Assembly (NCBI GenBank): GCA_028867335.1
Contig: JAGWGN010000003.1
Location: forward strand, 1-62,553
DNA length: 62,553 nucleotides
Direction of reading: 5' to 3'
From: Microcaldota archaeon
GTDB lineage: Archaea > Micrarchaeota > Micrarchaeia > Micrarchaeales > CABMGC01
Both the position numbers and the translations under genes were made by a program. Shown here one piece after another: positions 54,061 through 62,553 of the stretch. The notes under the pieces are model-generated. The model was not told where the DNA came from and ran no database searches. It saw only the letters and a program-made list of their open reading frames with translations. Each line of letters begins with the position of its first letter. The first letter of the stretch is position 1.

Positions 54061-54969
54061 GTGCCATCGCAAACTAATTTAGAAATGAGATGCGCTAGGA
54101 TATCCATGGGAGATGGCCTTTTTTCAAAGATTAAGCTCATTTTCAACGAAGTTTTCATAGGCATGATACTTTTTGTTGTTGTGCCGACTGCCATATTGGG
54201 GGTCGTTGCTTCAGGCAGCATCAGCCTGCTTAATGTTCTTGGGGCAGTCTTTCTAATCGCGGTGTTGCAGATCACCCCGAATGTTCTAAACAACTACGTC
54301 GACTGGGAGATTGACAGGATAAACAAGAAGCGGACAGAGATGCACAAGAGGATCAAGAAATCCTCACTGCCAATAATGGCGCTTGTGCTTGTTCTTACTA
54401 CGATACCGTTCTTCGTATACGGGAACATCTACCTTAGGATCGTGATGGTGATAGCGTACTTCATGATGGTTAACTACAACCTTCTGATAAAGGCAAAGGA
54501 TGTTCTGTTCCTAAACTATGCCTTCATCGCGCTCTACTACGGGCCGCTGGCATTCGCGGTCGGCTTCTTCTTTTCATTGCCGAACCTTGCCCTGTTTGAA
54601 TCGCTTGCCTGGATGCCACTCTTCATCTTCCTGGTGAACATGGGGTTCTCCGTGATAAAAGATTACGGGGATGTGGAGGGGGATAAGGCACTAAACAAGA
54701 TGACTCTGCCGGTTGTTATAGGTGAGAAGGCGACGCTGGCTTACCAGTTCATTTTGATAACAGCGGTGTTTGCTGGGATGATTTACTTTGGAGTTACAAG
54801 CTTCGGCTGGACTCTGTCTGGGCTTCTCATCATACCTTACGCAATTGCGATGTATGCGATGAGGCTTGTATCAAAGCCAAAAAACAGCTCGGTGTACGCC
54901 AAGGCCAGCAACATAATAAGGATTAACGCGTTTGTTGTGATGGCGATCCTGTTCCTTTACTTCATCTGA
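54061..54969 (+). CDS. UbiA-family prenyltransferase
   Basis: NNYVDWEIDRINKKR and SVIKDYGDVEGDKALNKMTLPV motifs; polytopic; alternative start at 54085. Confidence 0.85.
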   Translation: MPSQTNLEMRCARISMGDGLFSKIKLIFNEVFIGMILFVVVPTAILGVVASGSISLLNVLGAVFLIAVLQITPNVLNNYVDWEIDRINKKRTEMHKRIKKSSLPIMALVLVLTTIPFFVYGNIYLRIVMVIAYFMMVNYNLLIKAKDVLFLNYAFIALYYGPLAFAVGFFFSLPNLALFESLAWMPLFIFLVNMGFSVIKDYGDVEGDKALNKMTLPVVIGEKATLAYQFILITAVFAGMIYFGVTSFGWTLSGLLIIPYAIAMYAMRLVSKPKNSSVYAKASNIIRINAFVVMAILFLYFI

Positions 54970-55498
54970 CTTCGCCGGGATTAAACTGAGATGCTGGCTT
55001 AAAAATAAATCTGCACCTTGCCGCACCTGATCCTACGCACTCCATTTCGGCGCATTCTATGTCCTCCTTGAATGCAATCGAAAGGGCACCGGCGATAAAT
55101 CCCCTGACGATATGGTCGCAGGGGAGCTTAACCTTCCCCTTGAGGCCCTCAGAGACAGGGGAGTTGAGCATTGTTATTGACCCTGACTTCTTCTCTATTT
55201 CAAGGGACTCCAAAGTGAGCAGCCCCCATCCGGAAAACGAGGATATCTCAAAAAGCCACTTTATGTAGTCGTTGACGCTGAACTTGTAGGTTCTAACATC
55301 CTTGGTGACGATCTCCTTGAAGCTCGTCTTTGCAGACTCGTATAGGCTGTGCGTCTCTTCTGGGCTGCCCTCAATCGCCTTTGTGAATTCAAGGAGGAAG
55401 GTGGCGGGCGCCATCACGATCCTGTTTGTAAACAGGGAGATGCTGCCCTCCTTGAAGTCTATCTGCCTTGCGACCATTAGTTTCTCGAAAAAGTTCAT
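54962..55498 (-). CDS. V4R-domain protein
   Basis: VRGFIAGALSIAFKEDIECAEMECVGSGAARCRFIFKP. Confidence 0.8.
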   Translation of the reverse strand: MNFFEKLMVARQIDFKEGSISLFTNRIVMAPATFLLEFTKAIEGSPEETHSLYESAKTSFKEIVTKDVRTYKFSVNDYIKWLFEISSFSGWGLLTLESLEIEKKSGSITMLNSPVSEGLKGKVKLPCDHIVRGFIAGALSIAFKEDIECAEMECVGSGAARCRFIFKPASQFNPGEVR

Positions 55499-55509
55499 CC
55501 AATCTCTTT

Positions 55510-56292
55510 TTAGAGCTCCTCTGCCGGCCTCACGACTATCCCGTTCTTTATCTCTATGTTATGCACGTACGGGCTGTGGTTTGTGTCTCTCATCTTGAGC
55601 ACCGACATTGTCCTAACATGCTTTGCACCGATCAACTCGTTGTGCATGTGTATTATTCCGTCGCACTCGAACTCGCTGACTCCGTCGACCGTGAGCTTCT
55701 GACCGCTTAAATCGCCGTAGGTTATCACAATGTTTGTGGTTCCAAGATTTCTGAGTTCTGCCAAAATCAAAAATATCATCCTCTCCGCGGAGTTACCGGT
55801 GTAGAATATCTTATCCCCCCTGTCCTTTACCGTGGAATCTTCACCTGAGCCGTTCACAGATACGCTCGAGGCGATGCTTCCTGCGTAGCCCAGAGGTATC
55901 GTGAAGAGGTCCAGGTTTATTGAGAATGTCGCAAGGCTGTCAAAGACTATTCGCTTCGCGTTTATCTCCTTCTTCACCTTCTCGATCATTGCAAAAAGGT
56001 CAAACTTCATCTGGTTGAGCGGGACCTGCAGCAAAAAGAGCTTGCCCTGCTTCTCAAGCGACTCTAGGTCCCATCCGAAGGTCTTTGCCTGCTGCCTGAG
56101 CATAGGAAGCGATGAGTCCACCGAGATGTAGAGGCTGTTCTCGCCCTTGAGCGCGCCCTGATATGCATACTCGAGCGCGAAGATCGACTTTCCGGTACCC
56201 GGCGCACCCGTGATCAGGATGTTGGAGCCCATCGGAAGGCCTCCCTCTACCAAAGCGTCAAACCCCTCTACCCCTGTTGCAACCCTATCCAT
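55510..56292 (-). CDS. KaiC/RadA-like ATPase
   Basis: ATGVEGFDALVEGGLPMGSNILITGAPGTGKSIFALEY, KRIVFDSLATFS. Confidence 0.9.
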   Translation of the reverse strand: MDRVATGVEGFDALVEGGLPMGSNILITGAPGTGKSIFALEYAYQGALKGENSLYISVDSSLPMLRQQAKTFGWDLESLEKQGKLFLLQVPLNQMKFDLFAMIEKVKKEINAKRIVFDSLATFSINLDLFTIPLGYAGSIASSVSVNGSGEDSTVKDRGDKIFYTGNSAERMIFLILAELRNLGTTNIVITYGDLSGQKLTVDGVSEFECDGIIHMHNELIGAKHVRTMSVLKMRDTNHSPYVHNIEIKNGIVVRPAEEL

Positions 56293-56363
56293 AATACCCA
56301 GCCCAATTTAACATAAAACCTGTCATTCTATAAATTATTCGCCAGGAACAGCAGAGTTGACGT

Positions 56364-56406
56364 CAGAGAGGGGCACGAGCCAGCATGCCCAGTGCCTGCC
56401 TATCTG
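56364..56406 (-). ncRNA. Candidate structured RNA element (long imperfect stem-loop) in a noncoding interval
   Basis: Minus strand CAGATAGGCAGGCAC...GTGCCCCTCTCTG: 12 bp, one mismatch, 2-nt bulge; minus-strand TATA (ggtatataagcc) near 56485-56496. Confidence 0.4.
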
Positions 56407-56568
56407 ATGTTTCCACCCCCACAAATTCCCTACTATCTCTTGTGCCGAGCCTGATATATAAAGCTAATCCGCGGGTTCGGCTCAGGCTTATATACCAAGC
56501 CTAACTTCCACAATTCTGGAAGGATTTTAGAGCTCAATTTAAAGAGGATCAGATAGTATGGTATTTGA

Positions 56569-57087
56569 TTATCTTTGGGCTTTCTTAAGAGAATCTGCTA
56601 GAAGTTGCTCGATGTCGGAATTTGCAGAGTCGATAGAATGATTATAAAGTTTTAATATACCCCTCACAGCATGTGAAATTGTTGCTAGTAATTCGGTGTC
56701 AGAAGCTTTCTTAGCTGCTTTGATAGCATTAGTCGCATCTGCAACTCTCTGTTTTAAGTTTATCTCCGAGTATTCGGTATCTCTTATGCCTTCCATTAAC
56801 AATTTTAGGTGCATGTTTGCGGCAATTTTCCAGTGCTTTATCGAATCCTTGTTTTTACCCAGCATATTGAAAGTAGTAGCTGCATTTTCCACAAGTGTTA
56901 TTATTTCCTGATACTCCTTATAAATTTCAGGATTATTTAAAGAATCGGTGTCAATTCTTTTAAGCCTTAGACCAGCTAATTTAATGGAAATTGCTGCTGC
57001 GGATTCTAATTTTTCTGCGGTTTTAGCTTCTAGCGTAGTAACTTCTTGGTTTTGTTTTTTAGAAAATTTTAATTTTTCTGTTGACAT
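56569..57087 (-). CDS. Helical protein of unknown function (172 aa) in an AT-rich segment
   Basis: ORF with A/T-rich codon usage; alpha-helical repeat-like pattern. Confidence 0.6.
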   Translation of the reverse strand: MSTEKLKFSKKQNQEVTTLEAKTAEKLESAAAISIKLAGLRLKRIDTDSLNNPEIYKEYQEIITLVENAATTFNMLGKNKDSIKHWKIAANMHLKLLMEGIRDTEYSEINLKQRVADATNAIKAAKKASDTELLATISHAVRGILKLYNHSIDSANSDIEQLLADSLKKAQR

Positions 57088-57130
57088 TTGAACACAGTAA
57101 TTAATCTAACTTTCAAAAGTTTAAATAGGT

Positions 57131-57931
57131 ATGTTATCTGTTTGTCCAGAGGACATAATAAATATATATCAGAAACTTGAAAAATTATTTGGTGGGGTCT
57201 TGAAGACATATTCTGCGATATTACTATGTGGCGGAAAGGGCACTAGACTTCGGGAATTGACAAAAGATGAAATACTGAAACCGTTGCTTAAGGTTGCTGG
57301 GAAAGAATTAATCAATTATAGTATAGAGTTATTTGAGCCGAACGTGGTAAATAAGTTGGTATTTGCGGTAGATCATAAAGCGGAGCAAATTGAAACGTGG
57401 ATAAAAAATCAGGATTTAGGTTACAAGTTTGAAATTTCAAAGCAAATTGCACCAGGGGTTCTGCAAGCATTAAAAGATGGTTCGACATACGCAGAAAATG
57501 ATATCATATTTTGTAATACAGATGAGATTAGAAAAAATCTCAATCTAAAAGAAGTTATTAGAACTCATGAGAAATTTGATGCTCTCGCAACGGTGGTTTG
57601 CACATACACAAATAATCTATTCAAACACGGGGTTATTCAATTAAAAGACGATTTCACAGTATCTGGAATTTTAATCAAAGATAAAATGTACCAAAATAAA
57701 CCGCTGGAAGTTGGTTTGGTAAATTCTGGCTTTGTTGTCATGAAGAAAGAAGCAATAAAGTATCTTGATGGTAGGGTAGACAAGGATTGGAATGGTATTA
57801 CTACCCCATTAATTAGTATGGGGGAATTAAAAGCATACATTGATGAAAGAATAGTCTTCTTTAACTCTAACACTGCCGAACAATACTATGAGGCGGAGAA
57901 TTATCTAAAAGATAATTCTGGAAAGAATTAA
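57131..57931 (+). CDS. Sugar-phosphate nucleotidyltransferase-like protein
   Basis: SAILLCGGKGTRLRELTKDEILKPLLKVAGKELINYSIE. Confidence 0.82.
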   Translation: MLSVCPEDIINIYQKLEKLFGGVLKTYSAILLCGGKGTRLRELTKDEILKPLLKVAGKELINYSIELFEPNVVNKLVFAVDHKAEQIETWIKNQDLGYKFEISKQIAPGVLQALKDGSTYAENDIIFCNTDEIRKNLNLKEVIRTHEKFDALATVVCTYTNNLFKHGVIQLKDDFTVSGILIKDKMYQNKPLEVGLVNSGFVVMKKEAIKYLDGRVDKDWNGITTPLISMGELKAYIDERIVFFNSNTAEQYYEAENYLKDNSGKN

Positions 57932-58489
57932 AGAAGCTAAGGCCGCACTATTCTTCCATTTTTTGTTAGCGATCTGTTTTTTTAGATCACGTCTAGAAAC
58001 GGCGCGCACGGAAGTTATTGTTTCGCTCATTTCTAATTTTTGCTTTTGAATCAATTTGACATTCTTCGCTCGAACTACATAAATTTTATGCATATCTTTT
58101 GAAGGATAATCGTTGAGAACTCCCACATATTTAAAGTGGCCTCCGGAAAAACCTGTCTCTTCTAATAGCTCTCTTTTTGCAGCTTTTATTAGAGGTTCGT
58201 TTGATTCTATTAATCCGGCAGGTAAAGCTATTTGGAATTGGCCAGCACCATGCCTATACTCTTTTATTGTGATTACCTTATTCTTCTTGTCAGTCGGTAC
58301 TATTAGAACTACATCGGATTTTTTAATCAAGGTATAATCATTTAGTACAGTACCATTAGGCAATTTTACGATATCTTCATAAATTTTTACGAATTTAGAG
58401 TCAAATACTCTTTTCCTCTTGAGTACACGCCATTTTTTGTCCATTAAACCATATTTTAATGGAATTTTCTCATCTTTAAATGTTTCCAA
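57905..58489 (-). CDS. NUDIX hydrolase (ADP-ribose pyrophosphatase-like)
   Basis: Nudix box GLIESNEPLIKAAKRELLEETGFSGG. Confidence 0.92.
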   Translation of the reverse strand: METFKDEKIPLKYGLMDKKWRVLKRKRVFDSKFVKIYEDIVKLPNGTVLNDYTLIKKSDVVLIVPTDKKNKVITIKEYRHGAGQFQIALPAGLIESNEPLIKAAKRELLEETGFSGGHFKYVGVLNDYPSKDMHKIYVVRAKNVKLIQKQKLEMSETITSVRAVSRRDLKKQIANKKWKNSAALASLILSRIIF

Positions 58490-58507
58490 ATTATGTGAAA
58501 AATTTAT

Positions 58508-59219
58508 TTATTTCCTGCAAACAAAACAGGTTGAACCTGCTCTGAACTCTTTGCCCTTAAGTATCTCGACGCTCTTGAACCCTGCATTTCTAGCGGCAGA
58601 TTTGAGATCTGTAATGGAGAAGAACCCAAACCTTATCTGGTTGCTGTAAGTGTGGAACTGTGCACCATCCCTTACTAGATACTCAAACTTGAACAGAAGC
58701 TGATTGCCTTTGCGCTCAACCTCGTCAAATCTTGCAATCTGCAGGTTCTTTTCGCTGTGTCCCAGCACGCTCTTTTTGTTTTGGTCGAAGAAATCCTTGA
58801 GTAGTGGAGTGTTTATATCAAATATTAGGGCGCCGCCCTTCCTTAGGTTAGCGGAGATGTTCTTTAGTGCGGCAAGCAGCTCCCTTTTGGTCCTGTTGAA
58901 GTAGATTCCGTTGAAGATTGCAATCGCAGCGTCAAATGGCAGATCCGACTTGAAGCTTTTCATGTCAGCAACAAGAAACTTTGCTGCCTTCACGCGCTTT
59001 TGCGCGTAATCCACAAACTTCTCGCTCGTGTCAATTCCGGTCACCTTGAAACCCATCTTTGAGAGTGTCAGGGCGTGGTCGCCCCTGTTGGACCCGATGT
59101 CTAGAATCCTGCTTTGGCCCTATTTTCATGGATTTTAGGAGCTCTGCCAAAAGTGCCGCTTCCGCCTTGTAGTCGCGGTTGGAAAAAAGCTTTTGCTGAT
59201 AGAGCATCTTGTCTGGCAT
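58508..59219 (-). pseudogene. SAM-dependent methyltransferase split by an apparent +1 frameshift near 59118-59120
   Basis: Upstream frame ...LLKSMKIG; downstream frame (Q)SRILDIGSNRGDHALTLSKMGFKVTGIDTSEKFV; removing one G from GGG joins them as KIGQSRILDIG. Confidence 0.8.
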
Positions 59220-59349
59220 AACCCGTTATTGGAGGGGCAAACATTAAGAAACGGCTTATTTTGATGGTTTTTTAGCGGAAGTTGAGGGTTTGAAGGAAGG
59301 TATATAAACAGAATAAGCCAATATAATATCAACTTTTTAAAGTGATTAT

Positions 59350-59775
59350 ATGATATCAGGTCTTAGAATAAGCCATGTGGAAGCAAGCAGGACAAACGAG
59401 GAAGCGATAATGAACATGAAGTTCAACATCAACTTCGATGCGGTCAAGGTCGAGAGCGAGAATGTGCACGTAGACTTCACATTCGTAGCAAACTACGAGG
59501 GAGGAGAGGCCTCGAAGGCAACTGAGGTGGGAATGCTTAAGATCGTCGGGACGATCATGTCAAAGGAGAGCAAGAAGGAGGCGGATGAGATATCCGCCGT
59601 CTGGAAGAGCAAGAAGACCCTGCCAATCGCATTCGCGGAGGGCATAATCAATTTGCTAAACTTTGAGTGCGGCGCAAGGGGAACTTTGCTCGCATCATCG
59701 ATTGGCCTGCTCGCGCCACTGCCTCTTTCAAGGGCAAAGCTCTCTGAGCAGCCTGCAGCCGGAAAGAGCGCCTAA
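59350..59775 (+). CDS. Conserved-looking protein of unknown function (141 aa)
   Basis: Well-formed ORF with TATA (tatataaac) upstream. Confidence 0.7.
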   Translation: MISGLRISHVEASRTNEEAIMNMKFNINFDAVKVESENVHVDFTFVANYEGGEASKATEVGMLKIVGTIMSKESKKEADEISAVWKSKKTLPIAFAEGIINLLNFECGARGTLLASSIGLLAPLPLSRAKLSEQPAAGKSA

Positions 59776-59804
59776 ACGTTCTTTCTTATTCTTTTTAGCT
59801 AATT

Positions 59805-62255
59805 TTGGTTAGCGTCAATGATTGCATGGAACAACTTGAGCTCAGGGGGATAGTGCTCGACGCAGACTATGCGACAAGGGACGGAAAGGGGATGATAAGG
59901 CTCACCTTCAAGTCCGATGGCAAGATCCACTTCCTGACAGATCCTAACTTCCTTCCCTACTTCTACCTTGTCCCGAGCAGGCAGGACCTTGACCCGAAAT
60001 CACTTGGTGACATCACGATAATATCGGAAAGTGAGGAGGAGGTCCGCGCAAAGGCAGTTGAGCGCGCAGAGCTTCTGGTAAGGGGGAAGAAGACTGAAGC
60101 ATTCAAGGTGACGCTTTCAAGCCCGAGATTTGTGACAAAGATGAGCCAGGCCTTTGAGGAGTTCGGAACAGTATATGAGAAGGATATCGTCTTCTGGAAG
60201 AGATACCTAATCGACAAGCAAATCTCGCCGCTTGCACAGGTGAGGGTCCTCTGCCATGAGGAGAGCGGACTTCTTGTGATAGACGAGATTGCAAACGAGG
60301 CAGGGAACGCAAAAGAGAGCCTGAGCGGAATCTGCTTTGACATTGAGACCTACAACCCGCTCGGGGTGCCCAGAATCGAGAAGGACCCGGTGATCATGAT
60401 CAGCTACTCCTGCAAGGGGGAGGAGTATGTTCTTACGACAAAGAAGATTGACAGGCCGTTCATAAAGTACTTCGAGACCGAGAAGGAGATGATCCAGGGA
60501 TTCATCGATGCGGTGAAGAGGCTCGACCCGGACATAATAGTCGGATACAACTCATCTAACTTTGACATCCCCTACCTTATGACAAGGGCGGAGAAGAACA
60601 AAATTGTCTTTGACATAGGAAGGTACGAGGGCGAGGAGCCAAAGAAGCAGCACCACGGGCTTATCGACATCGTCCAGATACCGGGAAGGATAAACTTTGA
60701 CGCGTACAATGTCGCAAGGTTCGTCTCGGTTGTCGGGGCATCGGAGAAGGTCATCAAGGTCAACAACTTCAAGCTCTATGAGGTCTACAGGGCCATCACA
60801 GGAAAGGAGAAGAAGATGGTTGAGAGGGGGGCGATCTGGGAGCTTTGGGACAAGGGAGGGCCGGATTTAGACGAACTCGCCGAGTACTCGCTTGGAGACT
60901 CAAAGTCGCTTAAGGAGCTCTACGACTTTTTCCTCCCGCTTGAGGTTGAAGTTGCAAGGGTCGCTGGAACGATTCTCTCAGAGGCGTGCGTCTCCACAAC
61001 AAGCCAGCTAGTCGAGTTCATGCTGATGCGGTATGCGCAGAAGTTTGGGGAGATGATACCGAACAAGCCCGGAGACAGCACGATACAGGAGAGGATGGCA
61101 AACCCATACGAAGGGGCCTATGTCAAGACTCCGGAAGCGGGAATATATGACAGGATAGTGGTGTTCGACTTCAAGGGGCTGTATCCGTCAATCATCATCG
61201 CACACAACATAGATCCTGCGACTGTCTGCGATGATTGCACGGATTACTTCGAGTCACCAGACGGGGTGAAGTTCAGGAAGGATCGCGTCGGAATCATGCC
61301 GATGCTGCTAAAGCTGCTCATTGACGAGAGATCTGAAGTTAAGAAGGCATACAAGAAGGACCCTGACAACAAGTCGCTTGGGGCAAGGTCGACCTCGCTT
61401 AAGATCATCGCAAACGCATTCTACGGATATCTTGGCTACGCAAGATCGAGATGGTACTCGCGTGAGTGCGCATCAAGTGTCACTTCGTATGCAAGACTCT
61501 ACATCACAAAGACGATTGACCAGGCCGAAGCTGCAGGATTCAAGGTCCTCTACAGTGACACTGATTCAATATTCATAATAATCGCAGAAAAGACAAAGGA
61601 TGACGTCAACGCATTCCTAAAGAAGGTCAACGCCTCGCTGCCCAACACCATGGAGCTAGAGCTCGAGGACTTCTACACACGAGGGGTCTTTGTTGGCAAG
61701 AGAGGAGGGGACGGGACTGCTGGCGCAAAGAAGAAGTACGCGCTGATGTCCGAGTCGGGGAGGATAAAGATAAAGGGATTCGAACTAGTCAGAAGGGACT
61801 GGGCAAAGATTTCAAGGGACACGCAGCTTGCGGTCCTTGAGGCAATACTAAAGGAAGGTAGCAAGGAGAAGGCAGTCAACATAGTCAAGGAAGTGGTTGA
61901 GAGGCTAAAGTCAGGAACCGTTGAGATCAAGGAGCTTGTCATGAACACGCAGCTCAGGAAGGGAATAGGAAGCTACGACATAAAATCGCCAGAGCTTGCA
62001 GCAGCAAGGAAGGCGGTTGAGAAGGGGGTGAGAAAGAAGGAGGAGCTGGTCGGATCATCGATAGGGTATGTGATAACAAAGCACGGAAGCAGCATCTCGG
62101 AGAAGGCGGAGGTCTGGGAGCTTGCAAAGGACTATGACGCGGATTATTACATTGACCACCAGATAATACCTGCAACGCTTAAAATCCTAAAGGAACTAGG
62201 ATACAATGCAGACGAGCTGAGGACCAAGGGCTCGCAGAAGAAGCTTGGAGGGTGA
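59805..62255 (+). CDS. polB: Family B DNA polymerase
   Basis: Exo I CFDIETYNP, DFKGLYPSIIIAHNI, KIIANAFYGYLGY, YSDTDSIFI; TTG start or ATG 59826. Confidence 0.96.
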   Translation: MVSVNDCMEQLELRGIVLDADYATRDGKGMIRLTFKSDGKIHFLTDPNFLPYFYLVPSRQDLDPKSLGDITIISESEEEVRAKAVERAELLVRGKKTEAFKVTLSSPRFVTKMSQAFEEFGTVYEKDIVFWKRYLIDKQISPLAQVRVLCHEESGLLVIDEIANEAGNAKESLSGICFDIETYNPLGVPRIEKDPVIMISYSCKGEEYVLTTKKIDRPFIKYFETEKEMIQGFIDAVKRLDPDIIVGYNSSNFDIPYLMTRAEKNKIVFDIGRYEGEEPKKQHHGLIDIVQIPGRINFDAYNVARFVSVVGASEKVIKVNNFKLYEVYRAITGKEKKMVERGAIWELWDKGGPDLDELAEYSLGDSKSLKELYDFFLPLEVEVARVAGTILSEACVSTTSQLVEFMLMRYAQKFGEMIPNKPGDSTIQERMANPYEGAYVKTPEAGIYDRIVVFDFKGLYPSIIIAHNIDPATVCDDCTDYFESPDGVKFRKDRVGIMPMLLKLLIDERSEVKKAYKKDPDNKSLGARSTSLKIIANAFYGYLGYARSRWYSRECASSVTSYARLYITKTIDQAEAAGFKVLYSDTDSIFIIIAEKTKDDVNAFLKKVNASLPNTMELELEDFYTRGVFVGKRGGDGTAGAKKKYALMSESGRIKIKGFELVRRDWAKISRDTQLAVLEAILKEGSKEKAVNIVKEVVERLKSGTVEIKELVMNTQLRKGIGSYDIKSPELAAARKAVEKGVRKKEELVGSSIGYVITKHGSSISEKAEVWELAKDYDADYYIDHQIIPATLKILKELGYNADELRTKGSQKKLGG

Positions 62256-62261
62256 AGGCTC

Positions 62262-62553
62262 ATGAAGATCTTGTTTGTGTGCAGAGGCAATATTGGGAGG
62301 AGCCAGATGGCGGAGGCGTTCTTTGCCAAAATGTCAAAAAAGAATAGCGCAACTAGCGCAGGGACGCACTCTAGAGAGGAAGGAGTTGAAGGAGTAAAAT
62401 TAGGAATCGGAAGATGGGATACTCCGGATGCGATGAAGGAGATAGGTTTCGACGTATCGGATAAGGTTTCAAAGCAGCTTACTCCGGAAATGATAAATAG
62501 TGCAGACAGAGTAATTGTCATAATGACTGATGAAGAGAGTAAAAGGTTGCTTC
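62262..62553 (+). CDS. Low-molecular-weight protein tyrosine phosphatase/arsenate reductase-like, truncated at window end
   Basis: MKILFVCRGNIGRSQMAEAFF P-loop. Confidence 0.88.
   Translation, partial: MKILFVCRGNIGRSQMAEAFFAKMSKKNSATSAGTHSREEGVEGVKLGIGRWDTPDAMKEIGFDVSDKVSKQLTPEMINSADRVIVIMTDEESKRLL

Noticed and set aside
57108-57121. Short dyad AACTTTCAAAAGTT upstream of the nucleotidyltransferase
   Set aside because: Low complexity in an AT-rich segment; not convincing as an operator

Overview
This 62.5-kb window is a compact archaeal chromosome segment. The evidence is aIF1A, aIF2-beta, S8e, aMBF1, FEN1, RFC large subunit, family-B DNA polymerase, archaeal SRP RNA, CDP-archaeol synthase and a BHB-type tRNA intron. 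Gene sizes and packing suggest a DPANN-like lineage, but that is inference. I support about 60 protein genes, 3 tRNAs (one with an intron), an SRP RNA, an intein and several candidate regulatory elements. The most unusual locus is 30539-37728: a five-gene complex-I/group-4-hydrogenase-like membrane complex (HyfB, fused HyfC-HyfE, HyfF, HyfG, HyfI). All four NiFe-binding Cys positions of the large subunit and all four [4Fe-4S] Cys positions of the small subunit are substituted, and no ferredoxin-type subunit is visible. A beta-carbonic-anhydrase-like gene lies convergent to it. Other notable items are an intein in the Walker A motif of a TPR-AAA+ ATPase, a pilus operon with several class-III-signal pilin-like genes, a tandem ThyX-like protein whose signature is split between its two halves, a 39-aa very basic ORF absent from the ORF track, a stand-alone Cas4/Exo5-like nuclease, inverted repeats around promoters, a candidate structured RNA, and a frameshifted methyltransferase. 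All calls come from reading the sequence; no database search was run.
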